A stretch of DNA of 64,000 nt from Circinella umbellata (GCA_025093555.1 JAIWNF010000056.1:1-64000); one strand, 5' to 3'. Positions 46,015-59,034 are shown, numbered from the stretch's first letter. The notes: generated by a model not told the origin, from the letters alone. Numbers and translations: made by a program.

Positions 46015-47680
46015 TTAAGGTGTTCCATGAGGACGTCGAGAAGGTGTTGCTGATTGACGTCGTCTGGAGCGCTTAAATCGTGTTTCACGACGTAAACGTC
46101 TGTTAATTATTATTGAAAAAATGAATTAGCCAAAGGTGTTCTTGTAAGATAATAAAATCAATGCACGAATAAAAAATATGAAAAAATTTACCTCATATTA
46201 CGTTCTTGTGCAATCAACAATTTCTCTAATTCTTCATTGGATAATACTTCCATCTGTGGCGCCCAACTTTCTGCATCTTCTATATTTCTGAACCCATTTA
46301 CTAACGGTTCAGCTAATTCTTCACCGCCTAGAGACTGTTTTTGTAGTAAATGTATAGAAGTAAATTATTAGTACGGAATGATAAACATCCCTTTTTTATA
46401 TATATATATAGCGTACCTCATCTACCCATTGTCTTTTATGTCTGTAAAGTTGTTCTCGAATAGCATGTGAAATTATAGAAACATATTCTCCTCCTAATCC
46501 AGCTTCAGCTGCTAATTGCTTACTAAATATTTCAGGTGCATTATTTGATGTATTGTTTAAGTCCCACTCAAAACGATCTCGTAGGTTAATTTTACCGATT
46601 TGTAAATCAAGCTAAAGAAATGTAAAATTTATTAAAAAGTGTAGAGTTATTACCACTGTATATAAAGATAAAAAATAAAGCAAACAGAAATATAACTCAC
46701 ATTGATTATGACCCGAATACTTTCTGAAGGCAATTCAACTTCATGTACTGCTTCAAAGTCTATCACTTGATTTCGTATTGATTCCGCAATAAGTTGTATA
46801 AATCTGGCCGGTGGTAGTTCAAGATCTTCACATAATATCTCTGCAAACTTTTCAGGCGCAAGGAATTGCTCTAATAATCATAATAACTATATGAGTACAC
46901 ACACACACACACATTCTCTCTCTCTTATATAAAAAAAGGTACTATTTTACCATTCATGTTCCACAAAAACGCGTCCCGTAGCTTTATATCTTCCAAATCA
47001 ATATCTAACCGAATGGGTACCAACACTTCTTCCATTTTAGATGCCCTTTCCAATTCTCTTTCGGGTGGATAAATATGATTCTTTTTACGAATTATTTTAC
47101 GTGATTGTTCTGCTGGCTGTCCGTTATTAACCCCTCCACTTCCAGGTGTTGATCGTATCGAACCACTTGCTGTGTTGGCATTAGCAGCTGCTTGAGCAGC
47201 AGCAACAGCTGATCGTGTTCTCATACCCGATGATGGCGTTCCATCGTCTGAATCTTCCGCATATTCTTCAAAGTCATCGTCTGATTCTTGAGCAAAACGT
47301 GGCTTTTTGTTTGTCAAGTAACTTGTTGGTAATAGCAACGCGTTTTCTTCAGATTGCTTTAATCGTGCTGGGTATGTGGAATAAACGCCTTGTAAATTTT
47401 GAGAAATTCCTCTATTGATCATTTGTGGAAACATTTGTTGCTGATGTGGGTATGGTACACGATTTCCTTGCATGCCTGGCGGTGGATAAGATTGCGTTTG
47501 ATGTTGTGGAGGAGCCATGGGGTAATGTTGAGGTGGAAATCCTCCTGGTGGTTGCTGCATGTGTTGCATTTGAAGGAAAGGCTGTTGAAAATATTGTAAA
47601 GGTTGTTGTTGTTGCTGTTGAGGATGGGGCATGCCAGAAGGTGTATAAGACCCACTAGGTTGCAAAGGAATGGAAGACAT
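46015..47680 (-). CDS. SFH1: SNF5/SFH1/SMARCB1 chromatin-remodelling subunit
   Basis: Several exons on the minus strand from ATG 47680 to the stop at 46015-46017. The first 80 residues are Gln/Pro-rich. QGVYSTYPARLKQSEENALL matches the SNF5 N-terminal signature, and an acidic and Ala-rich linker follows. The SNF5 domain has two imperfect repeats. The first is VPIRLDIDLEDIKLRDAFLW with EQFLAPEKFAEILCEDLELP. The second is IRVIINLDLQIGKINLRDRF with PEIFSKQLAAEAGLGGEYVS and HAIREQLYRHKR. The C-terminal tail is basic (RRLRRETRFKRSRRR). This core subunit of SWI/SNF and RSC-type remodellers contacts the nucleosome acidic patch. The short form and basic tail favour SFH1/SMARCB1. Whether a separate long SNF5 exists elsewhere cannot be judged. 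It is head-to-head with INTS4. Confidence 0.92.
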
Positions 47681-47889
47681 TTTTCTTTTTGTTTAAATAA
47701 TTATAATAATAATAAAAAAGAGAGAAACAAAAAAAAAAAAAAGGTGCGCGTTATAAGTCTCAGCGACAAGGAATTTTTGTGGAGGTTTACTTTTAACTTC
47801 TCTTGTTGAACACACCGACCGCGAAAACCACTCTTTGTTTTTTGCTGGTCTAAAAACCAACCGATCAACTCCATCCCGGCTTTTTCTCC
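47681..47889. promoter_or_regulatory. Bidirectional promoter between SNF5/SFH1 and INTS4
   Basis: Only 209 bp separate the two divergent start codons. The stretch has a poly-A run on the SFH1 side and a GC-richer patch on the INTS4 side (ACCGACCGCGAAAACC near 47815). No TATA box at a canonical distance from either start. A shared promoter is inferred from spacing alone. Confidence 0.5.
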
Positions 47890-50800
47890 ATGAAACGTCC
47901 TACAGGTGAATCTGATACGTCTTTAGACGATTCAAAGGAGCAGTACGTGTTCATTAGTAATTCTCGTCTGTTAAAATGAAAACAAAGAAATGTTGAGTAT
48001 ATCCAATTGTTCTTTGATCTAAATAAATCATAACTTAAAACATTTTTTTTGGGTGAATTTCAGTAGAGGTTCCAATGACATATACGGCATGGATTATATG
48101 CAAGCAATTGGGGTTGAGGTACAATAAAATATACAATTTATTGTTATTATCAAGAATAACCATAAAAACTGACTTATATTCCTGCAAATAACATACAAAA
48201 AATAGTTACACTTAAAAGATCTCGAGTCACCTAATATCCAAGTACAGATGCAGGTAAAATATACTTGCATTTATATATTGATATGAGTTATTTTAATGAA
48301 TTATTGAATTAATCTATATTAGTGTCTTCGAAGAATTAGTACAGCTATTCCTATTTTATTACATGATCAACAACAAGCAGTATTAAGATCTCTTTTACAG
48401 ATATTTCACGCGACAACTAATGAAGAGATCAAGGTACATATATTGACAAGTTGTTATCTAAAGATAAAATTATTTAATTACTCTCATTTATATTATTATA
48501 GGCTATTGTTATATCATTGGTACAGAAATTTATGGTCATACCTCAAGTCAATGGTCCACTTTTGTTTGCAGATTTGATTCATCTGGTAAGCATGACACTC
48601 TTTAAACGCATTCAATTAATTGATATATCCAACACACTATTAATCAAGTAGTAATATTAATTATTGTAGTTATCCTCGAGTTCGCCTGCAGTACGAACTT
48701 TGTTATATAATAATGTTTACGATTTTTTCAAGGTAAGCTAATCACTGAAGTAGAAAGTCTCTTAAAACCATGGAATCAAGCTAATTTAATAAATCGTGTA
48801 TTAATTAGACGCGGCAGCTATTTAACACTGTTAAAAATTATGAATTGCTCAAAAGTCTGTATGAAAAAGTTGTTTTAGAATTTGAGGATTCTGATTATCG
48901 TGTACGAGCAGCATGTATTCGACTTTATTCTTTATTACCATTTGTCTTTAAAGCATATGATACTTCTCAAGTAGTGATCCCCGAAAATTTGAGTGAAATG
49001 AAAGCCCAAAAGCTTATTAGTCGATTTGTCAGGGATAACGACCCCCGGGTTCGAAAAGTAAGTTTATAGTATTCTCTTTTTTTTTATATATATATTCCAT
49101 CTATTTATTAATCCGCATAGATCGATCAATGAGTTGAGTTTAACTAAGAGATGGTTCATCTGATACACTTATTAGAGTGCACTTGATTCTCTAGTTGATA
49201 TGCATTTACGCGGATCACCCCTTTATGATGAACTTTATTCCTTGGCGGTTATTTCATTACGTGATGATTTTGAAGAAGTGCGATTAGGTGGTCTTAACCT
49301 TATATGGTATGAAGATATATGAAAATATACATTCTCTTTGCTTACTCGTTGAAAAAGGCATTATTAATGGTATATATTTTGAACATAAATACAGGGCAGT
49401 AAGTTCACTGAATCCTCAAATCCTTTTACAACTTCCTAAAGATGGTCCTATTGAAAAAGTTCGTTTAATCGATGATGCATTCACCAAGATTTGTGATCTT
49501 GTTAATGATGTTTCCGTCGTTATCAGAACAAAGGCTTGTGTTATTATGTCATCATATCAACATGTAAATGCAGATGTATTATCACAAACGTTTAGTAAAC
49601 AAATTATGTCTCGATTAAAGCGACGTAGACCGGATCACCATCGTAAAAAACAACAACGAAAACATGAGGTATTGAATTTAATATATGATTTGTTGTTTGA
49701 TGCCAAATTGTATATTCGATTTTGCTAATTCATAAACCTGGATATACATACAGATCATTCCTGTACCAGCAGGTGACCAAGATATGGAATCAGAAGAATT
49801 CCGTATTATGGATTCTGGAGCTTGTGGTGCATTCGTTCATGGTCTAGAAGACGAATTTCAAGAAGTTCGAAACGCGTCTATTGGTGCGTTGATATTGTTG
49901 TCTGTTTTATTATGAAGTATTCAAAAGTTTTTCTTTTCTATTCATATTAATATAACAATTATTTTTATTAGACTCTATTTGTGAACTTTGCATGTATCAC
50001 GGTCATCTTGTCAACAAAGCTGTGGATGCTCTTGTTGGTAAGAGGAGTTATTTTATTATTTAGAGTCTTTATGCGTTGTCCTCGCAAATACCTAAATGTT
50101 CTTTTTGTTTTATTAGATATGTTTAATGATGAAATTCCTCAAGTTCGTATCAATGCAATCAATAGTTTACGAAAAATTGGTACACGCTGGCCACTGAAGT
50201 TCAACCTAGAACAATTAGAGATTGCCACTGGTACTTTAGATGATTTTGATCAAACAACACGATTTGCAACACATGATCTGCTTGCGTAAGTTATCTTTTG
50301 AAAAGAAAAAATGTGGTTTACGTAGGAAGGAAAAGGTAATAAAGTACTAATAGCTACTGTATATCAACTAGTGTTGTTGAAATCGAAAATGAAGATTCAT
50401 TGAAATTGTTAATGGCTGAATTAATGGATAACATCACAAGATATCCTCAAGATTTAATATCAATTTATCGATGTATCAAAGAAATTGGGAAGAGACACCC
50501 TGAACTAGTTTGTAAGTTTATTACTATTATTATTATCCATGATCAATATAGTATGCATAGAATCTTACTAATTAACTTTTTTTTTGGATATTTATAGCAA
50601 AATGCCGAAAAAGTTTGTTTGATATTGATAATCGTTATATGACTAAAGAACCAAACACAGAAAGTCCAGCGTGTAAGTATAATTGAGTTGAATATCTAAT
50701 CTTTCCTTTTACTAAATCCATTGGTGTATTCTCTGACACTGAAATATATAAATTAGATACTGCTCACGTATTACTACTCGTTAATGCTGTAGTATCACAA

Positions 50801-52881
50801 CCATCATTGGCTAGCAATCTTCCAGCTTATATGTTTCAACATTTTGCATATTATCGTAGAAAATATCCAGATTGCGTTCAAGATTTACGGGTAAGAAATA
50901 CCATGCACACAAATAATCAATAATGGCCACGATCACTGTAATACCTTTTAAAATCCGTCAAATTCAGTAACAACAGTAATATATAATATCTTTAGGCACT
51001 TCATGAAAACGGATTGATGAAAAGTCCAGAATATGCAAGTATAGATGGGTTTGTATCAGAAACAGGTAAGGAAAATTTGAAAAAAGATTTATAAAGAGAA
51101 TTGATTTTTGTTTGTCTTAAAAGAAATGAAATGTATTTTTTTTTCAAAATATACAGTAGCAAAGATGAGTCTTCGAGATATTACTGAGTATACAACAAAT
51201 ACTTCACATTTACTTCAAATTATAAAACGACAAGCAGAACGATGGGAATATTCTGCAGCTTTAGCTACAATTCAAGATGCAATCAAGTAAGTTAAAGAAT
51301 CGTTTTCCCTATTTTATGAAGTGAAAAATATGGGTTTAAAATAGCTTCGTGAATGATAAACTTACTATCTTGATTACTTTTTTATATTTTGATTTTAGAA
51401 ACTATAAATATATTTGCACATTAAAACCATCTGGAAATATCTCTTTGGCAATTGCATACTTAGAATGTTATGAATTGGTGTTAAGGGTAATAATCGAAAT
51501 TTTTTTCTTAGGAAGGATATTTATATTAATCCATACACCTATATTAATTAGATAAAGCAAAATTTTGGTACTCCATCATTTGCATCCACAGCTCAATTTG
51601 CTGCTGCCAATCTATTACAAGCATCCTATATTATGCAGTATAGCTTCATCGGTCTATCATCACTGAATACACAAGTTACTATTTATTTTCGTATACTTGT
51701 TGGTATTATATGGACCTTTGGTGTTATAAAAAATATGCCTTTGTATGTATTTTGCTGGAACTACTGCTTGTTTATATTTGAGTTTCTAACTTATTCATGA
51801 CTAATTAATGCTATTCAAATACTATCTTTATAGTACTAGTTCTTTATTTAAAATTCAGAGTATTTTTATTTCATTTGTCAACCGTATTGATCAAATGACC
51901 AGGTAAGGTGTAGTACGGTAATCATCCACAAAAAAATGAGAATCATTTGCTTATTAACTGATAAAAACGTTATAGATACTTGGATAAGGAAACTTATCAA
52001 AAACTATCCATTGGTGATTTACGGAGTATTCTTGTGAAAATAAGTACCGATCCCACTGCTGCTAAGTGGATTGGATTACATTCATTCTTGACAGTACGTA
52101 TTTATTTTCTGTTGCCCTTTTTAATGTTATTAGTAGCCAACTAACATTTAACTTTTCTTAATAAGGGGTTTCTCCCGCTGGAATTAGATCTAGAAAATGC
52201 TGTACGCCATACAAGTGCAGAAATTGTCAGCCCCCAACCTAATATTGATAAACCACTTAAATTCAAATCTAATATACGTGTCAATTTGGATATTGAAGCA
52301 AATATCTATAATTCAAGCGACATTTATGATATTGCAATTGAAGTAAGGAATTCACTTTTATTACTGGCCCAAAAATAAAAATGGCGAAAATGGTGTGATT
52401 ATTTATACCAGTACTGATCGATACCAATTTGAAACTTTGTAAAACAGATCACCAATCCAGATCGAACTATTCAAGTATACTGGCCTGTATCGAATGATTT
52501 TGTACCTACTACACCTTTATGCTACAAACTAAAAGCTAAAATTGAATTACGTTATCCCGGTTGGACAGGTAAATAAATATACAGATGAAAGACTTTTTTT
52601 TATGCTGACAGAATATCTAGAAAAGCTAAACATATCAATGTATAAATATAGAACCCTGTAATATCACTTTACGAATAGTAAGATCCTTTGAGCCTGATTT
52701 AGCAGGATTGGATGGATATATCATGAAATACCCTAATGCTGAGTCTACTTCTATCACCCATTCTACCCAACAATCCAATGATGTTGTCTCCATTCCAATC
52801 AGCGAGCCCGTACTTTACTCAATACATCCTTATTCACGAAAATCTCAAGCATCTTCTTCTGCACGACCTATTTTTGCATAA
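47890..52881 (+). CDS. INTS4: Integrator complex subunit 4
   Basis: About twenty-five short exons from ATG 47890 to the stop at 52879-52881. HEAT repeats fill the N-terminal two thirds (YRVRAACIRLYSLLPFV; NDPRVRKSALDSLVDMHLRG; EVRLGGLNLIWAVSSLNP). The diagnostic block is EFRIMDSGACGAFVHGLEDE with FQEVRNASIDSICELCMYHG, which is almost word for word the INTS4 core. The C-terminal part (PLKFKSNIRVNLDIEAN, then NPDRTIQVYWPVSNDF and WTEPCNITLRIVRSFEPD) matches the INTS4 beta-rich C-terminal domain. INTS4 scaffolds the INTS9-INTS11 RNA endonuclease that cleaves snRNA 3' ends and terminates paused RNA polymerase II. The gene reads intact, with short introns throughout. It implies that this fungus keeps an Integrator-type complex. 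Confidence 0.9.
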
Positions 52882-53075
52882 ACTTCCTCTCGCCACCTTC
52901 AAAATTTCCAGCTGACAGCATGTAAATATATTTCTTTCTTTCTTTTTTCACCTATGCTTAATATCATCGCCGACCGACCATCATTTTAAAAATAATATAC
53001 AATAATAACAATAACATTTCCAAATCAACGTATTTTTTTTTTGAATCATCTGATTATATAATAAAGCACTCGTAA

Positions 53076-53815
53076 TTATTTCTTACTACGCTTGCCCTTG
53101 GTATTTGATTTATTGTTATTTTGTTTAATAAATCCACAATCCTCCAATGCATTCCTTGCACAATTGTTAATATGTTTAAAGCGATCTGCACCAAGTTGGA
53201 TACCTAGTAATAATAATAAAGCATACCTTGGTTTAAACATTCCAGTTTTTCTTTTTGTTTTTTTTTGTCCTGTATAAAGTAACCAGATTGTTGCTATACA
53301 TTACCTCCATACCAGCGACTTACAACTACCACAGCATTTTTCACATCTGCAAGTTGTAACATATGTCCCAATCGACCTATATTGTATATAAGAACCATTA
53401 TTATATCATGCAAATCCTTCATTCACTTGTACGCATCAACATATCCTATTGCTTACCACCAGCAGCCGATTCCCCATCATCATCATTATCTTGAATAATG
53501 CCACCATTAGAATTTACAATTCTATACGCCATAATATTATGAGTTGCCTTGGCAACCTTTTTATCTTCAAGTAACTTCAAGACAACTGCTCTCACTTGTT
53601 CTGGATCATGTACTTCAGCAACATGTGCCTTGAATATCGATTTTCGATCCACGATCGGCTGTGTACTTGTGTAAATTGGTGGAGCAACAACAGATACATC
53701 GTTTGTCCTATTCTCCTTTTTTGCGTTATAATCTTCTTCCTCTTCTTCTTCTACCTGAACCGTTTAAAAGAAAAAAAAATTGGTACCACTCACACACCCA
53801 AAGAGTAGTTTTCGC

Positions 53816-53854
<39 letters not shown>

Positions 53855-54338
53855 CATTTAATCTGCAAATATTCATTACCTTGTTCTTGGGTTCTCTTTC
53901 TTCAAATGTCTGAAGCTCAAATTGCTTGACCAACGGATCGTTGTCATCCGGTTTCCCAATCTCGGATTCCAAGAATTCTCGTAACCAATTGATCCATTCG
54001 AATAAAATGACTTCACCTGGTTGAAACAAGGCTTGAAATTCATTATCAATTTTTTTGAGCATGGCATCATCAACGCGATGCGTTCCACAGTAAATAGAAG
54101 AGACCTCATAGACAGGAGGATCTTGACTAGGGTAAGTGGGCGGGAGAAAGAAACGCAAAACAAGTACTCTTGGTGACCGCACGTCTTGCTCGTCTTGGTC
54201 GTCGTCCAAGTTAATGGTAACAAGATAAGAATCAGAATCGCCTTCATGTTGTCCTTTTTCCTTTTTTATAGCTTCTGGACCATAAATGGCTTCCAGCGCC
54301 ATATACTCTTCTTCTTGTAATTCCTGATTCTCTGACAT
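53076..54338 (-). CDS. YIH1: IMPACT/YIH1-type RWD + UPF0029 protein
   Basis: Exon 1 is 53880-54338 and joins in phase 0 to an exon ending near 53760. Further short introns lie near 53450 and 53300, and the stop is at 53076-53078. The N-terminal RWD domain reads EEYMALEAIYGPEAI, LRFFLPPTYPSQDPPVYEVS and FEWINWLREFLES. After an acidic linker (EEEEEED) comes the IMPACT domain: DRKSIFKAHVAEVHDPEQVR, ATHNIMAYRIVNSNGG, DDDGESAAGGRLGHMLQL, then VVVSRWYGGIQLGADRFKHI. IMPACT/YIH1 binds GCN1 through its RWD domain and restrains GCN2 kinase, tuning translation under amino-acid starvation. The first intron holds a pure TC/GA dinucleotide tract of about 34 bp. Convergent with INTS4, ends 194 bp apart. Confidence 0.9.
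53818..53851. repeat. TC dinucleotide microsatellite in the IMPACT/YIH1 first intron
   Basis: Seventeen uninterrupted TC units, reading GA on the coding strand, between the donor at 53879 and the acceptor near 53755. Confidence 0.9.
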
Positions 54339-54556
54339 GCCTCAAAAAAAAATGTTGTCACTCCACACACAATAAACAAGGGAAAAACAGAAAACGCGGT
54401 ACGAATTCAGTTATATTATTATTAAACACGGAAAACGATAAACTTAGCTGTATATTTCTATTGAAAAAGTCACAATATATTAGAAAAGTGATATAACACA
54501 AAAACTAAAACGACCATATAGAGAATATACATGTATTTTTTTTTAAAGATAATTTA

Positions 54557-56202
54557 TTATTGTGATGATGACGATGCCCTTGGTCCTCCTATTTCGTTGC
54601 TTATTTTTCCATCCATATAGCGTTGTGTTAAAAATGTATCTTTTCTCCCATTACATGAAACCAGGATCTCTCGCCACGGTTCATTCCATACAATAGAATA
54701 GGTTACTTCAGAATCATCGATGGCTACCACAGTTTTTAGCCATTGTAAAAACTGGTCTGTAAAATTCATACAGGCAGAGGGTTCCTAATATATTATTTTT
54801 AATTTTTTTTTTTGTGCATAAAAAATAAATAAATAAATAAAAAACCATACTATATAACGTACCCACATATTCGGTTTTCCTCTCACTCGACGTGGAATTT
54901 CAAGTGTATTAATCGTTTCAACATGACTCAATACACCATCATCATCACGAAATCCACATATTACTCGGGGCACTCCAACAAGAAACGATTGTGCCCAAAA
55001 TTTGAGTAATTTAAATCTAATATAAAATAATAATTATTATTGAGCTCTATCTAAGTTTCTGTTATAAAATCAAATTGGAGTTATAGTATCCTTTTTTTTA
55101 TCCTACATACTTTTCAAAAGTTATATTTTGTCGTTCGACATCTATACGTCTTGATGTTTTAAGTTCGATGTATTGTTTCAATGGGCTTTTTTCTTCTTTG
55201 TTTGGTTTTAGCCCTAAAAGTAATGAAATCGTGTGTTTAACTTTAATGTTGACAAGTAAAAAGTCAAAAAAAAAGATACATTTTTATACCTTCAATACAG
55301 TCCACTTCAGCACCCATAACAATGGAACTTTGACCAAGTCTGGTTCGAACCAGTACACAATACTGCTCATTAGTGTTGGGCGGTTCCAGTGTTTCATCGA
55401 CCTTAGGAGCTGGACCATTTGGTTCAGTGGTAGTACACATTGCTTCAAATTGATATCCCCAATAACTCATTTTTTTCTGTCTTTCACTTTTGTTTGCTTC
55501 CTGCATACGCTTCTCTCCTGTTTGTTGTTCTTCAATATAAATTGTTCCTTTGTGTCGAGTTGCTCTTAGTTCCCATGGCTCTTTACGCGAAAATGGAGTG
55601 GCAAATAATTTGGTCATAATACCACGCCATGTTACCTTTTTTCAATAGAACATACCATGAGTAAATAAGTAAATAGACATGTATGAATAAATATTATATA
55701 TCCATTACTGATAACTTACAATATCTGCTTGAGTATTGCCGTTATTATCTGCATTTTTTGATCTTGCATCAGTTAATGCATCCAAAAGTGTATCAATATG
55801 TTCGGGTATAGTATCATCACGTTGAATAAATTGCTCATAATTATATGAAAGCGAAGGAGTTGTTGACGTCAATTGAGGTTTCGCATAGTATTTCTATTAT
55901 AAAAACAAATATGGTATCGAAAAAAAAAAAATTGAAAAACCAAAATCTTCCGCTTGTTTAATCTACTGTTTCTCCAATTTAATATTCGAGATTTTTACCA
56001 GCTGTCGATTGTCAAACCAAACACGACGATCAGCATCGATGCTATATGAGTTGATCTCAATCGGTTGTCGATATTCAGGATAACTGCCAGTATATCGATC
56101 AGTTGATAATACACGAAAAGCATGTTGCCTATCATCACGATGAAAACGTTTAGGTGCTGACCCTATATTACTTTCTTCAAAAGATTGTTTCCGCTTTGAC
56201 AT
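54557..56202 (-). CDS. RAI1: RAI1/DXO-family decapping nuclease
   Basis: Five or so exons on the minus strand, starting at the MSKRKQSF Met (56202). An in-frame ATG at 56226 is the alternative. About 400 residues. Family motifs: YYAKPQL-type N-terminus, SYNYEQFI, the conserved VTWRGIMTKLFATPFSRKEP (WRG motif), MSYWGYQFE, the metal-binding GAEVDC (G-x-E/D-x-D type), IELKTSR (E-x-K), KFKLLKFWAQSFLVGVPRVI and GFRDDDGVLSHVETI. These are the metal-ligand and substrate loops of the DXO/RAI1 fold. The enzymes remove incompletely made or NAD-type caps and, as RAI1, stabilise the 5'-3' exonuclease RAT1 in the nucleus. The C-terminal tail (GPRASSSSQ) is short. The gene lies tandem behind IMPACT/YIH1 with 218 bp between them. 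Confidence 0.9.
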
Positions 56203-56968
56203 TATAAAGCGCAAGTAGGTTTGCATACGTATATGTGTGAAAAAACGCGTTATAAGGTGGAGGAGTTATTAATAAAGGAAGTAATAAATTGAGGTCAGTT
56301 GCTAAATAAACCGCTTTTTTATTTTCGTGTACTACTATGTCGATCTATGCATAAAAATATACCTGTTTTTTGTTAACCACAGCAACAGCAAAAAAACAAT
56401 ATCAGTAAATTTCATTATCTTGTCATCTGACACTTGATTTTCATAGTTATTTGTTAAAGTTGCTAAGTAGCAATAGATGTTTGGAGTTATTATGTGTTTT
56501 ATGCCAGATCCAGATAACGATGAAAACTCGTAATGTTATAGCATATGTTTACAACCTTGTCTATATCACTATTAAGTTATATAGCTGCGTTTACACACAC
56601 TGCTTGCCTATCACTCAGTCAATTTGGCTGGTTGCATAACAATATACATCGCTTGAAAAAAAATTATAGCAGAAGTATATAACATACGAGCAGAAAATGG
56701 CTATCAAAATCATAATATTATGCTAATACTTTATACAGAACGAATAGGAATGAAACTGTTGTCATGATAGATGATGTATAATAATGTTTTTATTTATTCT
56801 TTTTTGAAAGTTGGAATATATTATGTAAAGAATATATACTTGTTGATGGGAAGATGGAGAGGGTGCATATGGCGTTTATGATACGTATATTATTTGTGTA
56901 TATATGTGTTTGTGTGCGTGTATGATTTCTGTACATCGTAATAATATATAATAATTGTATGGTGTTGT
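56203..56968. other. AT-rich intergenic stretch
   Basis: Holds the RAI1 promoter side and the 3' end of the mL60 gene. The frame at 56451-56639 has no recognisable content. A TG-rich run lies near 56895-56925. Confidence 0.45.
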
Positions 56969-57378
56969 TTAGAAACCAGGTGGACTTGTTCGGTCGGTCT
57001 TCTTGGTAAACTTTGGGACCTTGTGAAGTGATTTACGATGACCTCGTGCATATCGGCTAAATACTGTATATTTATCGCGAGCCTGCATTTCCGATTCTTT
57101 TGGAAGCGCTAATGCTTTATCCAATGCTTTACAACGAACGCCAGATTCTGCTACAGTAGCAATAACTTCATCGACAGCCTTAAGTCTCTTACGGACATTG
57201 GCTTTACGAGTACCAGACATGCGAAAGGGGTTCTTCCTATTAGTAAAAAAAAAGGCTCTTGGCAATTAATATATTATCATTAAATGCTAAACAATTACAA
57301 ATAAAAAAAAAAAGAGATTATTATATACCATAAAAGACCACCTTGGGCTACCAATGACTGACGGAATGCGCCAAACAT
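56969..57378 (-). CDS. MRPL31: Mitochondrial large-subunit ribosomal protein mL60 (MRPL31)
   Basis: Two exons, 57329-57378 and 56969-57236, close in phase (TG|G) to 105 residues. The N-terminus MFGAFRQSLVAQGGLLWKNP then FRMSGTRKANVRKRLKAVDE is characteristic. So are ALALPKESEMQARDKYTVFS and RYARGHRKSLHKVPKFT. Length and the ending PPGF fit fungal mL60/MRPL31, a basic component of the mitochondrial 54S ribosomal subunit. The ATG at 57222 in exon 2 would lose the conserved WKNPFRMS start and is rejected. Head-to-head with RRP1, 176 bp apart. Confidence 0.92.
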
Positions 57379-57554
57379 TATTTATAATATGTACAAAAAG
57401 TATGAGGCCGACAACAATTCCCCCTCCCCTTTCAAGCATTATTCAATTTCCTAGGCCAATATTGGTGGCTTATATGGAATTCATTTTTTACAGACAGCTT
57501 TCGGTTATTACATTTTCATCATTTTCCTGCAAAAACCTTTGTATCGCAAAAAAA
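57379..57554. promoter_or_regulatory. Bidirectional promoter between mL60 and RRP1
   Basis: 176 bp separate the divergent starts of a mitochondrial ribosomal protein gene and a ribosome-biogenesis gene. Contains a pyrimidine patch (CCCCCTCCCC near 57420) and CCAAT-like GGCCAATATTGG (57453-57464), an imperfect palindrome near the middle. Regulation in common is an inference. Confidence 0.5.
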
Positions 57555-58630
57555 ATGAGTGACACGATCACATCAGAAACATCGTTACCATTTGGAAAGC
57601 ATTTGGCTGCTAATGGTAATATATATGTTCTCTTATTACAACGCTGGACCTATTCCTCGGGAGATTATCTTTTCACAAGTGAAAAAGGATTTTTATACTA
57701 ATTTTCAACATACCTATAATACCACTTACTAGAAAAGAAGACTCGCGACAAAGCAGTCAGCTCATTAAGAAGATACATTTCAAATGGTCCTGAATTATCC
57801 CGTTTAGAACTTTTAAAATTATGGAAAGGTTTATTTTACTGTAAGTTAACCATTTACTCTATATATATGAAAATAATTATGATTTTTTGCTGACACGCTA
57901 TATCTGTATCTATAATTTTACGAAGGTTTCTGGATGTCTGATAAGCCTTTAATTCAACAAGATCTTTCCGAAAAATTGGGTTCACTTGTATTAGACATGC
58001 CCGCTGATAATGCTGTTCCTTTTCTTGATGCATTTTGGGAGATCCACTGTTCCGAATGGCATGGTTTGGATAGGATAAGGTAAATTTATACATTCAGCAG
58101 ATAATTTATAAAGATGAAGACTAAAAAAAATCAACTATCTATTTAGATTGGACAAGTATTATATGCTGTTACGACGTGTTATCTTTTATTCCTTTTTATT
58201 CTTGGCAAATCATGATTGGAATGATGAAAGAGTAAAAGAATACACAACAATGCTTTTAAATGGACCGTTACAGTAAGCCTTTTTTTCTCTTTCTCTTTAT
58301 TTTTTTAGTAAATAGAGAATATTTTGCTAATTTTGTAATAATATTAGCCCCACCAACCCAAAAAAGCCTGATTCTATCCGATACCATATTTTTGAAGTTT
58401 ATTTCGAAGAGCTCAGCAAAGTACTTGAATTACAAAAGGAACAAGGAGAAGAAATCAATTTAAATATGGAATTGATTGAAGAACCCATTCGAGTACTTAC
58501 TACTGATTCTGTTAATAAGGTCGTAAGGACAAAAGCCAAGGCTGCTTTAGCTGATTGGGAAGAAGAAAAGAATGCAGAAGAAGCTAGTGATAATGATGAT
58601 GAACATGATGATGATATGGATGAAGACTAA
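57555..58630 (+). CDS. RRP1: RRP1/Nop52-family ribosomal RNA-processing protein
   Basis: Five exons. Exon 1 is 57555-57615. Exon 2 starts at 57733 (acceptor ACTAG, chosen over the next AGs because only it gives EKKTRDKAVSSL). The gene ends at the stop 58628-58630. Family text: FGKHLAANEKKTRDKAVSSL, LLKLWKGLFYCFWMSDKPLI, QQDLSEKLGSLV, FLDAFWEIHCSEWHGLDRIR, LDKYYMLLRRVIFYSFLFLA, then PDSIRYHIFEVYFEELSKVL. This is the complete Nop52/RRP1 domain. An acidic tail (DNDDEHDDDMDED) closes the protein at roughly 240-250 residues, shorter than animal RRP1 but normal for fungi. It acts in the nucleolus in processing 27S pre-rRNA for the 60S subunit. Confidence 0.92.
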
Positions 58631-59034
58631 ATATACTGAAGCACATATACATCCACGCACTCATTCACCCGTTCATTCACTCATGCACGTACGCCCACAT
58701 AAAGCTCATATTCACTGCTATCTCTTTTGTATATATACACATATAATAACATTTCTTTACAATTGCAAGCACTTTGTATTACCAATAATAAAACAAAACA
58801 AGGCATTAATTTAAATCATGACATAGAAAAACAAAAGCGAAAGAAAAGACAAAAAAAAAAGAAAATCGAAACCCTAATTTTTTTTTCTGATATTGTTGAT
58901 AACTTTTTTTCCTCCTTTGATGAAAAAGAAACGGTGTATATGTATATATATAAAGGACATTATGCGAAATGTGTAATATTTTGATGGAAAAGCTTTTGTG
59001 TGTGTGAAAGAGAGAAAAAAATCCAGCATTATAT
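58631..59034. other. Short intergenic stretch between convergent RRP1 and CCT8
   Basis: 404 bp. Contains a CA/CAT-rich patch (58645-58700) and A-runs. No gene seen. The frames here are low complexity. Confidence 0.5.
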
